Shown piece by piece: positions 1 through 12,700 of a stretch of 64,000 bases of DNA; positions within the stretch are counted from its first letter, which is position 1, and each line of letters starts with the position of its first letter. The position numbers and the translations under genes were made by a program. The DNA lies in the NCBI GenBank assembly GCA_023634235.1, contig JAMKCF010000018.1, positions 595,195 through 659,194 of the forward strand, in the 5' to 3' direction. The notes below the pieces were generated by a model. That model was not told the origin of the DNA and ran no database searches. It saw only the letters and a list, made by a program, of their open reading frames with translations. The DNA is from Pisaster brevispinus. Taxonomy: Eukaryota; Echinodermata; Asteroidea; Forcipulatida; Asteriidae.

Positions 1-536
1 CTCAGGCAATGCGAAACAGCTTCAATTGCCTCGGATCTACGGACATTAGCAGCTATTAATTATGTTAAGTGCTTGCGAAGTACAACCAGCGGTCATTTTG
101 ATGGTTCAACTTTTCACCCCTGGTCCGAGCGGTCGTAAATAACTCTTCAAAAGATGTATTAACTAAATTGATGTGTTTATTTTGGATTAATTTTATGCGC
201 AGCTGCTGTCGATTATCTCCCACTCTCGACATATCGGGATTCAATGGTGTAAAAGCTGTAAACGCCGCGTACTACGCTGTAAAGAAAGTAGCCCCTCAGC
301 TGGGGACAATGACCTTCAAAATGCAGCAACCAAGTTTACTGACGTAGTGGTGACGTCAGGTGAAGTTGGTCAATAGTCGAAACTAGACTGCCGTGGCTGT
401 TGCTGCTCTTTTAAATTCACACCAATCATACTTTCTTTATATGAATCCACAAAACTTCTATACGCTATGACCTCAGTGAGGGCGCCTTGCGCTTGTGACG
501 TCATATGCACCGGGGTCTATCAAAAGATACACTTAC
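1..536 (-). other. Tetraspanin intron 3 (partial), no gene seen
   Basis: This is non-coding sequence 3' of tetraspanin exon 3 on the minus strand. I see no CCG-encoding exon in it, so the next exon is outside the window. Several TGACGTCA-like motifs occur (for example near 340-360 and 496), without other structure I can interpret. Confidence 0.5.
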
Positions 537-710
537 ACTTGACTGTGTGTAGTCTACAGCTACCTGCGTATTCGTTTCTGTGGAATATTTATCTTTGACC
601 AACGTCTCGAAGTAGTCGCCAACTTTGTCGCCCAATTCTTCCCTATTGAGGTACGTCCAGGCACTCGCTCCAATTTCGACTCCAAACAGAAGAAACAGTA
701 CCACGAAATA
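537..710 (-). CDS. Tetraspanin coding exon 3
   Basis: The exon has 174 nt and 58 residues. The acceptor is TTTCTTTCAAG and the donor GTAAGT (536-531). It encodes TM3 (YFVVLFLLFGVEIGASAW) and the start of the large extracellular loop, ending VDYTQSS. In family members the CCG motif follows almost at once, so the next exon should begin with a short stretch leading to CCG. It would lie upstream of base 1. Confidence 0.9.
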
Positions 711-3700
711 CTTGAAAGAAAGAACAAGCATCGAGTTATTTACACGTCTCCCTCTTCGTGTCCATCATGTCATTCCTTTATTTTGTCTTTTCGTTAGGAC
801 TTGCCATTGTCTTTTGGGTGGATCGATGTTTAAATGTTTTTTTCTGTTATTCGATTAATTTCCCTTTTATTCGATACTTCCTCCATTTATTCGGTTACTC
901 TGCCCTGTACACGATTACTTTGGTCTACTATTCGGTTATTTGCTCTGTTATTCTGTCTTTGCCCTGTTATTTGGTCTTTTCCCTGTTATTCGGTTTGTTA
1001 TTCGGTTGATGTTTGAAAGATGTCAATCATTCAAAAACAAGTTAGGTTACTCTGCCCCTGCACGCGTTTAACAGCGTTACTTATGGGTGTTACAGTGTAC
1101 CAGTAAAAATGCGACGTCAGACCGGGTCCAAATTTGATGGATTGGGCAGTGGCTATGGCTAGATCGCAGAAAAGTTGTACTCTTCAACGTTGTGTCTGCT
1201 GCTAGCAGCCAAAGCCGTAGCCGAAGTCGTCTGATTCAGATGGTAGCCATTTGTTAAATCAACAACGTGAACTTTAACCTAAGTGGGCGTCTAGTTGGTT
1301 TACGTTCCCATTAAGCAACTCGGTCAATCCCGGTTGCCAATTAATGCATCAGGTGCTCGTTACGTTATACAACCGGAACACGTCATAAAGATGATGCATT
1401 ATGGGACTAAGATCGTTTATGGCACATCAAAAACATTTTCTTACCAATCCCAGTAAGCAGACGCTTTCCTTGACGGCCCCACAACATCCCAGAATTCCTA
1501 TGGACATGATAGCGCCACCTACGGCCATCAGTACATAGGTTCCTATGTTGTAGGCACTCACTGCAGACAGTACTTCCTCGTCGCTGGTAGCCGCCAGATG
1601 AGGGAAGAACACTTGATTGTAGCGTAACCATAAAGCAAAGCCGAGCATAGCGACACCAGTTAACTAGGAGGAGAAAATATTGATAAATAAATAAAAATTG
1701 GTTATTCACGGAAAGGAAAACACCTTCGAACAAGCCTTCGAATTGTCAAGACTTTTCTCTTCTGATGCAGAATTTTTTGACAAAATCTACTTTTGCCTTC
1801 AAGTTGTATTGAACGGTTAGGTTTTGTAATCAAAGATTAAAGGCATAGCCCTTTGTGTATCTAGACCCATTTTCAATTTGTAGTGATGTATAGCCAGTCT
1901 GGTTACAAAGCTTGGAATGTTTTATTTTGTTCAACCCAGCCCCTGCTTTAAACACGTAATTCTCTCTACGTAATATTTGTTATTAAGTCGTATCATCAGA
2001 AAGATTTGTTTTCTAAGACCTCAGTACATTTCATTACAAGAATTTATTTACTCAAAGTGATTGCAAATTTTCACCGTATCGCCATGTGTTCAAACGACCC
2101 TGTGTGTGTACAAAATAGAAAACAAAAAGTTCATTTTGTACGCGAGTCATGGCCTACCCGCAGGCCGTCTTAATATAGAAATCTGCCGGGTAATTGCCCT
2201 GCCGATACGCGCTGAGCTCTCGTCACGTTCGTAAATTAAAAATTCCTTTAAAGTCGTGGGGAGACTGCATGGTTGACCAAATAAAACAAGAACCAGAATC
2301 ATTTACAAATCATAATACATGGATGCAAATGTGTCACTTCTCGTGCAACTCGGCTGGGGACTACTTAAAACTACTTTGACTGTTTGCAAATAATAATATA
2401 TTTATATTAATGATAAAACAAAGGATGGCTCATAAGTGAACTAAATCACTGTAGCTAGCAAAACTGAGGAAACCTAGCCTGTATTAAAACAAGGGTGCTT
2501 GCTGTGTGAACCAGAAACATAGGGGTCAACCCCTACTCTCCCATGATAATTGTTCTGGGTTTTTGTATCGTGCACTATCTGAACAAAATAGTTATTATTA
2601 ACCAATTCACGTGACGACATCGCTCACGGCAAATCTTGGTTGCGCATTTTGGGGAGTCAGCAGACTCTCAAGCACTTCTTACATCGCGCATTTTGGGCCT
2701 TGTGTCCGCGCATGATTAACATACTTGGTTAGAAGATGCGCACCATGTCTTTACATGCAATCAAGCTCCCAAAATGGCAGACTATGGGGTATGGGCGGAC
2801 AATAGCCGCGTGTGACGTCAGTGCAAGGATCTAAAAGTCGACGATACTGTGAAAGACCAGTTGCAGTTTTCAAGTTTAGTTGCAAAACGAGTCTTAGATA
2901 TTCAGGCGACTCCAATAACAGTAAAGCCCGGTTCATACTTCCTGCGAACGCGAATGCGAAGCGAATATTGACGTCACAAATTCGCAACGAATAATTCGCA
3001 GCAGTTGAAATGTGCTCAACTCCTGCGAAACATTTGCTGCGAAAATGGCCCTGTGACGTCAAAATTCGCTTCGCGTTCGCATTCGCAGGAAGTATGAACC
3101 GGGCTTAAGGAGGCAGTGATTGTTTGTTACTTGTAACGCAAATGCACATATCCGGAAACGAAAGTTTAATTAACAAACGAGTACTTCTTTCATGTAGTAA
3201 AAGTTGGTCTGGTTTTCACTTTAATGGGTTTATACGGCTCCTTTACCAAAAGCGATTGTTTATACAAACGCTTAGTTATTGAAAATCGGTGTCTTTACAG
3301 CTGCAGATTGTGGCTGGTCCCCGGCGAACCCCAAATTAGTTAATCATGAAAACGTGTGCTTAATATAGAAAACAATATCTCTGCCGGCCCGACCTAACAC
3401 TCGAAAACGCGGTCATTGGTTTATCATGACGTCGCTCGAACCAAGTAAATATCTCGAACAAGACGAGATGCACGTGCTTTCTACATCTTGATGACATAAG
3501 ACCCCCGGAGGGGGTACGGGGCGGTTTTATGAAATCAACGGCGTGTAAAATCGCGGCAACCGCGCTATAAACTGAGTGCGGCTTGCTACTGAACTTTGCC
3601 GAGTCCTTATGGTTTTTTTTTTAAGAACAGTGTTTTGGAAGATTGTTTAGGGGTGTTGAACGGCTGCTGGCTGCTCTACTTTAAGCAGGGTAGATTTTGA

Positions 3701-6700
3701 ACAGCGCACGCCTACTGCTTTATTGCAAACTAAAAGGTTGGCGGCAATCTTTGATTTCATAGACTTGTTTAATGCCTTACGTATGTTTTATTGTGAAGCG
3801 CCTCAATCTGAACATCATGGTGATTCGTCGTTAAACACCCATTATAAACCAAAAATGAAAGCAGTTTCTCAGAAGACACAAACTGAAATTATCACAGGAA
3901 ACCTTGAGAGTTGTCTCTCGCTCACTAGATGCTTTAAATGGGGGTGTATGTCTACTTTATTACACCACATCTTTCCATAAACTTGTTCAATGCCTTCGAT
4001 TTCTGTTACAATGTGCAATTTTTTCTCATGCGTTTAAAGGGTGAGAAATGAGTCCCAAATAATTGTAAGACAAAAAGACTGAGACACTTAAAGGGTCACA
4101 CTTAAAGGGGCACACTGCCTTAAGATCTCTCAAAAATTTGCGGTTTGGAATTGCTCCTCTTTTCAAGAGATGTTCATGCACTAAAACACCTTCAGTGTTG
4201 TAATTAGTGTGTAGTGATTAAAGAAACATAAATTGGCCTCTTGAAATACAACCAGCGGAACATACGGGTCACCATTTTGTGGAGTCCTTTTGTGGAGTTC
4301 TTCAAAATAGTGGACCGTATTCTTTCATTAAATTACACAAAAAACACACAATTTCAAGGGATATTTGTGTGAATCACTATAGCGTGCTTTTACAGTATCT
4401 TTCCAACCATAATCATTTCAAAACAAACCATTTTTATAACCCAAAGCGCCCAATAATTTTTGGCGAATGGATGTGATTCGAGAGAGAGAAAAAAAAGGAC
4501 CCCCCCCCCCCCAAAAAAAAAAAAAGAAAGAAAGAAAAAGAAGAAGATCAAAATGAACTTAAAACCTTTTAAGAAACACGCACATTAGGATGATTGCGTG
4601 TCGAAAACATGATCATCCAATGTTACTAGATTTTTTTTTCGGGGGAGTGGGTAGAGACGCAAAGTTTCTGAAAGAAAAGCAGAACTATACCACTCCTTTA
4701 AGAAGGGTTAACCCTATTTTGCGAGGACGGGATATACTCGATGACTGAGCGATGGGTCCGTGTGGCAATCAAGGCTTGTTATTGAGTGGGCTGCACGGGT
4801 ACAGTGACGAGTGAGGGATAAATGAACGTCTTTATCATATATAGATAAAGATGAGATACGGTCTTTGTGTGATGCTGGCAAAACAAGCTTCTTCTGACAT
4901 CCTTGCTCTAGTTTAATCAACATAATGCACAGCCTTGAAAACATGCTGGCAACGCTGCGGCTTTACTCTCTTTGAGTCAAGATAAGGTACGTTCTGCTTT
5001 TGTTGGTAGAACGAGCTCTGTGCTCTTCAACTTACTAAACATAATCAAAACACTATACGCAGCCTTGATTATTGACAACATTGCTGCAAAACTCAAGATT
5101 GAAGATAAGGTACAGCAATGTTTCTGGTCTGTTGGTCAAATTATATGCTGCCGTCATGCTTACAACATGAATCAAGATAGAGTACGCTTAATCTTGTTGG
5201 GAAAAACTAATTATTTCCTCTGCCATTTGTACTGTCTATGAATCAACATAAGGCACGTAAGTAGCAATGTTGGCAAAATTGCAGCCTGTGCCATGTTTAC
5301 TCTTTAAGATAAGGTAACACATTTAAAAAAGATGAGTGATTCCGGTCTGCTTCATCTCTTTGAATCAACATAGTATACAGTGCTGACTGTGAGGGCAAAA
5401 CAGCTGGCTCTGTGGAAGAAGTGGACATGACCTCAAAATTTTGAATTGTGTTTTGTTAGTAAAAATTGGGCTTACATGGTAGCATTACATCAAAGCGTCA
5501 GGGGAAAATGATTTCAATGTCATGTCTTTGCAGGAAAGATACACAAAAATAGGTTGTGATAGATTCAGACCATCAATCTGTGAAACTTGTACCCCATTAA
5601 AGCCTATGTAGCGTAACTAGTCGAAGCTTCCAATTGTTTTCGCCTCTAGAGAAGGCATTTAATTAAAATTTTGATATCTTGATTTTTCTTCATCTCTTTG
5701 AATCAACATAGTATACAGTGCTGACTGTGAGGGCAAAACAGCTGGCTCTGTTTTGTGTACTCTATGAATCAAGATAAGGTACACCGGTGGTAATACTCGC
5801 ATAACTACAGGTACCGATATGCGAGTTTTCTTCGGATGTTTACATCAATACTGTATAAACCAACGCATATTACTCAATGCTATTAAGATATATTGACACA
5901 GCATTTGGTACCAATTTCTACAGCTGCTAAATTAATGCCCACTCTCTTTGAAATTATGTAAGCAGCAATCAGCCCATGTATTTCGTGGGTCTTTGTTCTG
6001 CTGCAACCAGTCCTTGACAATGACGTCACCAAATTTGCATACGTGTAGGCACGCGCATCCTGAAACAATAAAGTCTTCAAGACCGAAATGACAATCACTT
6101 TCGAAGGCCCTCTCCATGCTTGATGAATGCACTTGAGAAATATGATTAAATCAAATCGAATGCTTTTTATGGGACTCGACATTTTAACATTTCTTTTTTG
6201 CATATGGTTAATATTGTCTGATTTTTGTGCCTCGGTTTTTGTGAGTATACTTTTAAAAGAATGCTTCGCCACAAACCGAGCGTAAACAAAGTATCAATAA
6301 GGGAAGTATAGAGCGTGTTGGGTTTGCACATTTTGATTAATTTAATCTGTTTGACACCATGTTCACACTCAGTCTTCATTCCCTTCTCTTTTACACAAAA
6401 CATGAATGCGGAGATTGTTTTCTGACAACAAATTTGATAAAATTAGGCCAACCTACTTCTAAACCCATACCTTACAGGATTGTCAACACACGTCCTTTGC
6501 TACTAAAGCGATTCAGCCACATACTGCATACACCACGTAAAGCATTTCGCTTTCAGCAAATTTATTTGCGAATGATTAATTAGCAGAGAACCGTTTACAT
6601 AAACAATGTACATTATGATAATTTGGTAATTTCGATGGTTACTTGTTCATGCTACTAAGAATTTCTATAAAGCAAACGTGTTTCTAAAACTACATGAAGT

Positions 6701-9700
6701 TAGCGAACTGGCCTTATTCCAAAGGTTACATATAGGATTTGTAAAGTATACCTTTGTTTTTTGGAACCGTTCGATTGAGTTAGTCCTTAATGAAGTATAC
6801 ACTAAAACTAACATGAGAAAACTTCATTTCAAAATTTGGTAGCGTTTTTGAGATATCGCCGGAAATCTGGAGCTGCTGTTTTGACCTCGCAGGAAGAATA
6901 ATCCGTAAGTGGAATACACAATCTGAGAAACGTTTCACGCAGGAACAATTCTCAGATTGAAATGTTTTTTAATTCCTCTCTCGACACAGTCCTTAGATGG
7001 GAATCAACAGCTGCAGTGCTTCTTATACCAAGTAAGTTTTATGGTCATTAATTTTTGGAGTAACTACCAAAGGTATTGTATGACTTAAATTACGTCTGTA
7101 AAAGATACCGTCATTTTGATGAGCTCTAAATAACAATGTCCAAATGCTGTGACTGCCAAAATGCGTCTATGGTTATTTTAACCATTACGTCTGCAAGTTG
7201 TAAATCATCTACGATATATCAACCCATCATATTGATACTAATGGTTTCAACATATACGAGACAGTCTGGATACCGGCAGAGTTGATAAAACCGACTGCGT
7301 GCACAAAGTGACTTATAACTTAAAGGTAGACCTACACAGCCTACAGCACTACACTCGAAAAAAAACCTTCAGAATTGACACAGTTTCTGGGTACCATGGG
7401 TCTGACCTATTTCAGGGTCAAGCTGACCCGGAAAGTGGTAACAGAATGGATTTTTAACTCAGATTCTGCAGAATATTTTGACCAATTCCTGGGTTATTTT
7501 GTCAGTTACAGATTACTGGTCACACTGGCCAAGAAGAATTGGTTGACGCTCCACGGGTACCGGATCTATAGGTCAAATATGACCCGGAAGTTCTTAGAGT
7601 CAGGTCGTTTTTCATAACCATAGCTCTGCCGAAGAAAATATATTACTGAGTTTTGTGCTGATAAACGAAGTTGAGCAGGATATCACTCACAGTTGGTACA
7701 TAAGACAATGGTTTTAGCTGGTAACCTTTTTCTAATAAGCACAATTTTTTTTGAACAGCGTCTTTGTGTTTTTAGTATAGTTCTGTGAAATTGGGCACTG
7801 GGACCAATTTCATATTATTGGGAAACATTTTGCCGCTGAGCAAAAATAAGCAGGATACTAGCCACAGATGGTACATGTAATGGTGTTTCAGCTGGTAACC
7901 TGATACTGGTAAGCATAATTTTGTTGTGCTTAGCTACATTTTGTGCTGAGCAGCTTCGTTATAATTGGGCCATGGTTTCTGGATGAATAAATTTACTCAA
8001 CTAACTTTCACTAAACGCAACACACAACCAGAAATAATCAAATTAGATGGCCACATTTTTAAAACAACGCCAAATTGCGATCTTGCGTTGCTTAGGATTT
8101 CTTGTGTGTTCTCGTATCATTTTTTTCTTCTTCTGCTTTTGTCAAGTGAATGAAACAAAACAAAAAGTTCCATAACCGTTTTAGCCGCCACAGCTCACCG
8201 TGAATGTCTGTAAAACCCCGGGGGTGAATGTGGAGCTTTCGACCGGTGAGACAGGCAGAGCTGGATTGCTCAGCTTCATGTTGGCTGATATTTTATTATG
8301 AAATTTCTTCGTCTGTGACCTTTACTTAATTTGTTTTTATTTGTGAAAAACCCTCCGGGAACATTTCTATCACTATGTTTCGGATAACATAGAGTTAAAT
8401 ACCGATGGGGTTTAATGCTCGCAGGAATGGCTCCAAATAGTTGAGTATGCCAGATTAATCCATTTATAAAAAATATTACATTTTGTTTTTGTATGTACTA
8501 AAGCTTTCAACTTTACATGTATAAGGTCATAGATTGGTAACTACTCCAAAAATTAATGACCATAAAAATGTACTTGGTGAAAAGCACTGCAGCTGTTGAT
8601 GGTATAAACTATGTTGAGAAAGGATTCCTTTTGAAGTAATAATGGTTTGGATAATGTTTTTCATCCCAAAATCATTAGAATCTGAGAAAAGATTCATGCA
8701 TAAATCGTTTCTCAGATTTATGAGGGTTGGTGTCCGGCATTCGCGAATGCTACGGCCAGAGATGCGGTTGGTACCCGCTTTCACCTCGCTAAATGTGGAT
8801 GGATTTGACTTTATTGTGAAAAATCGCAGCGATTTTTTTCAAATGTTAAATGAACAGATTTTGCAAATGCTAAATGAACAACAAATTTGACAAATTTGGT
8901 TCGTTTTAACCTGTAGGTACAAGTTGGAAAGATTCGTGTCACATTTTAATAGACCATTGCGAGTACACATAAATGAGTAGTATTAAAACTATATCTACCC
9001 AGAAATGTGTTGTATTTCTTTATGTTAACATGACAAAATGCTGTTATCGGCCACACAATGAGTATGGTTGGACGCAGAAACGCAATAATAAAGAAACATA
9101 TTTCATTAAATGAATTACAACGCTGGTGAGAATATAACATTTGCAGTGACCCAAGAACCATGAGGACGGTTTTTGCAATTCTCCCATACAGTTGGGCTGG
9201 AGTAATCTGTTTATGGCAGATAAATCAAGGGGGTGTGCATTTCATCAGTTACTGCCGGCACGGTACATCGCATGGCTTCAGGGCGTGTTTGGGAACATCA
9301 CACGACCCTGGGTTGTATTGATAGCCTCCAATCAAGGCGTAAGCGACACACTGGATGCCTTTGCATATAACGGACGGTGGGGAAGGCTAGCTGGGAGTAA
9401 AGCGCCCAAGGGAACTCCGCCAGTCGAGGTATTTTTTATATTTTACTCGCGCGTGATTTTACCATACAACGGGCGACGCGTGCGCCCGTCAAAGGCTAAA
9501 AGTTCCCGGGCTCTAGCGTCTTAAGTGATGGTTTTTTCTCTCTCCTCGCACTCTCTCTTCACGTTGGCGCTCTTCTTCTTTGTCGCCGCACACGTTGCTA
9601 ATTTGCCTCTCAGGGATTAGAATGTATAAAAAGATGAAAATATTAAGATGTACCCACGGAGCGAGAGGAGGCTATTGCTCCACACAGTGAAGGCTTGAAG

Positions 9701-12700
9701 CGCCATTTTGTTTTCGGGGTCGTCAGTGCCGAAAACCGGCAGCGATCGAAGCCGCGCTCTATTAGAAATTGTTAGCACAAAAAATGATAAAAGTGCTTAG
9801 CGCAGGTATATCTTGCCCATCAGGACACGTTAATCAGCCAAGAATACCGTGTAATCCACATTATTGTGACTGGTACTGGTACTATTGTGACGATTGTTGT
9901 TTTTCTTTGCAATTGCATGCAATATTTTGGGCTTACCATTTTATAAAACGCCCTGATGTAAATTTTAAAAAAGAGTGTAGATGAAATCACATTGGAAGTC
10001 GTGTTTGAAAAGGTTTGGAAATGTACATCTTTAAATACGTCAGCGTTTTTACAACTGTATATGTACATGTGTATAACTCGTACACACATCTAATCATTCT
10101 GTCTGCCTCAGCATGTTCCGACATGGTCACGTGATCATCACGACGACACAGTACCCATATGGTCTCTGAATAAAATTAATATAAAATCAACTTTATGTGA
10201 TTGTTTCGTGTGCATACAAAATATAGGCTTCGTATGATTTTGTGTATGCAAAAAAATACTAATAATAACAAAAACAAAACAAAACACACACACCAAATAA
10301 TATAAAGAATATTGCGGGGTAGCCATCTTGCTTCCCTCAAACCAATGTAACCATATCGAGGCCAGAATGAATAAATAGTCTGGCCCTTTTGTGAGTAGAT
10401 GAGAATCAATAGGCATTGTTAATTTTTCATATAGAGGCATGACCAAGGACGTGTCGAACATTTTAAAGGTATTCGGTATTATGAAGGGCATCACGCCCTC
10501 TTTGTAGTGAGTCTACTATTTATAATATTTGTATTATTTGTTATGTACCATTTTTGCACAATTTGTACCATTTATTTTGTGCAACTTGTAGTAGGTCTAT
10601 TTCGTACTATTTGAACTAGTTGTACTAATGTACTATTTGTTCATACAATGTGTACTATTTGCACTATACAGTCGCACTATTTTTTACAAATTGTACAACT
10701 TGTATACTTCTGCTATTTTGTACTATTTGTATAATTTTGTACCGTTTGTATTATTTGTACTATTTTTACTATTAGTACAATTTGTACAACTTGTACTATT
10801 TGTACAATTTGTACAACTTGTACTATTTGTATACTGTTCGTACTATTTTTATTATATGTTTATTCATTTGTACTGTTTGTACATTTGTATTTGTACAACT
10901 TTTGCTGTTTGTACAACCTGTACTATTTGTTTAATTTTCCCCACTTGTACCATTTGTATTATTTGTGTTATTCGTATATATGAAAATAAAACCAAATGAT
11001 ACCCAAGAAGATAGAGAAGACAGTATTTCTGCTGGAGGCTGGGAGTAATGTATCTTGTTATATCGAAGGGGGTGGATGTATAGCGTTAGTGAGGGTGGAG
11101 ATCTTGCACCGTGATAATGCGATTGCGAACGTGGAAGACGCCGTGTTCCGTACTCGGAGATTACACGGTCTAATAAACCAATTGAAGATGCACTGGAACA
11201 TGATATTGGATTAGCTGCAGTGATATGTCAAGGCACCGAGTGGCTGATACTGGTAACTATCGACAAGATTTTCGGTTTTTTAATGTGAAGACACAAAAAT
11301 TGAAAGTCTGAAAATGTGAGCTTCCTTTTTTTTTTGTCAATATGTCTCAGAAGAATTCCATCCAAGAGTTCCTTGAAGATTAATCTGAGAGATTTATGTC
11401 AAAGAAAATGTCTCAACATTTTATAATGTTACATGTTTTGAAATACGGATTTTATCATTCAATATGTTAAATGTGGGCTTTTAATTTCAAAAATTATCTA
11501 CAACAAAAACACTTTATTTGAAATTTCAAATATAAAAATCAATATTCGACTTTTCAAAATTGAAGACCAATATCCGAAACTTCAAAACTTCCTACTTCAA
11601 ATTCGATATTCGAAAAGCGATATTTGAAAAATCTTTCAGATACTTTGATTTTTGTTTCGTTATCATGACGATGGTAAACACATTTTACCGACAAGTTTTA
11701 ATGCCGGACGTCTGTCAAATTCTCCCTCTCCTCAACCTTTTAGGCTCTAAATATTTCCGGGTACGAAATCACCCTGATCTGGGTCCTGTTGGGCCTGACC
11801 TATTTCCGCGTCAGTGTGACCCGGAATCTGTGTCAAACTGACCCAGATTCCTATTTAAATCCCATTTTGTAACTAGCACCTCCTGGTCAAAATGGCCAGG
11901 GCCCAATTTCATAGCGCTGCTTAACGGTAAGCAAATTTTCGTGCTAACTGTAGCAGAAAAAATTGCTTAACCCTCGGAGCAGCGAGGGGCGCGGGCGGGA
12001 GGACCAGATTCTTACTTTTCTTAATAACTACAAAATGTGTGGATCAATTCCGCTGATTGTTTTTTTTAACTACCCTTAAACATCACTTTTTCATATACTG
12101 TAGTGATTTCTGGGTGGGTAAACTCAGAGGTTTGCAAATAGTGTGGGATGGCAGATTAGTCTATATGGACCCATCATAATGTGCACAAAACAATCCTGGG
12201 GTGCGGTTTTCGAAATGTACTATTTTTTGAAAATTAGTAGTGAAACCAATGTGTAAATTTTCAGAATGCTTCAATCTTTAGTGTGTGGGTCCAGGGAACA
12301 TTATATTCATCTGTTCAGACCATTAGAACAAGACTTGCACAGTTATTTACCCGTAATACAATTGCCTTCCGATCGCGCTCAGTGGATCCAGCACTTGTAA
12401 TTTTTTTCAAGCGTAAGCGTATTTCACAGGTTAGCAAGAAAATTAGGCAGCCATCTTGCGCATTCACCATGGATTTGCATTGTTGCGTCGTTCATTTCCA
12501 TACAGTAATCACCGGAAGGTTAGCATTCCTTGTTGTGTGCGGTTAGCAGCTCCATGAAATTGGGCCCCGGCCCCAGGGACCCAGATCTCGGGTCGATTCT
12601 GACCCGGGAGGTCAAATGCACGCCTTTTATATTTTTAAGCGAAACATATTCGTTATTGCAGAACATTATCTCGACTCTCAAATTCGGTCAAACAATTTCC

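Noticed and set aside
10628..10999. 123-codon ORF
   Set aside because: Lies wholly in a TTTGTACTA low-complexity tract.
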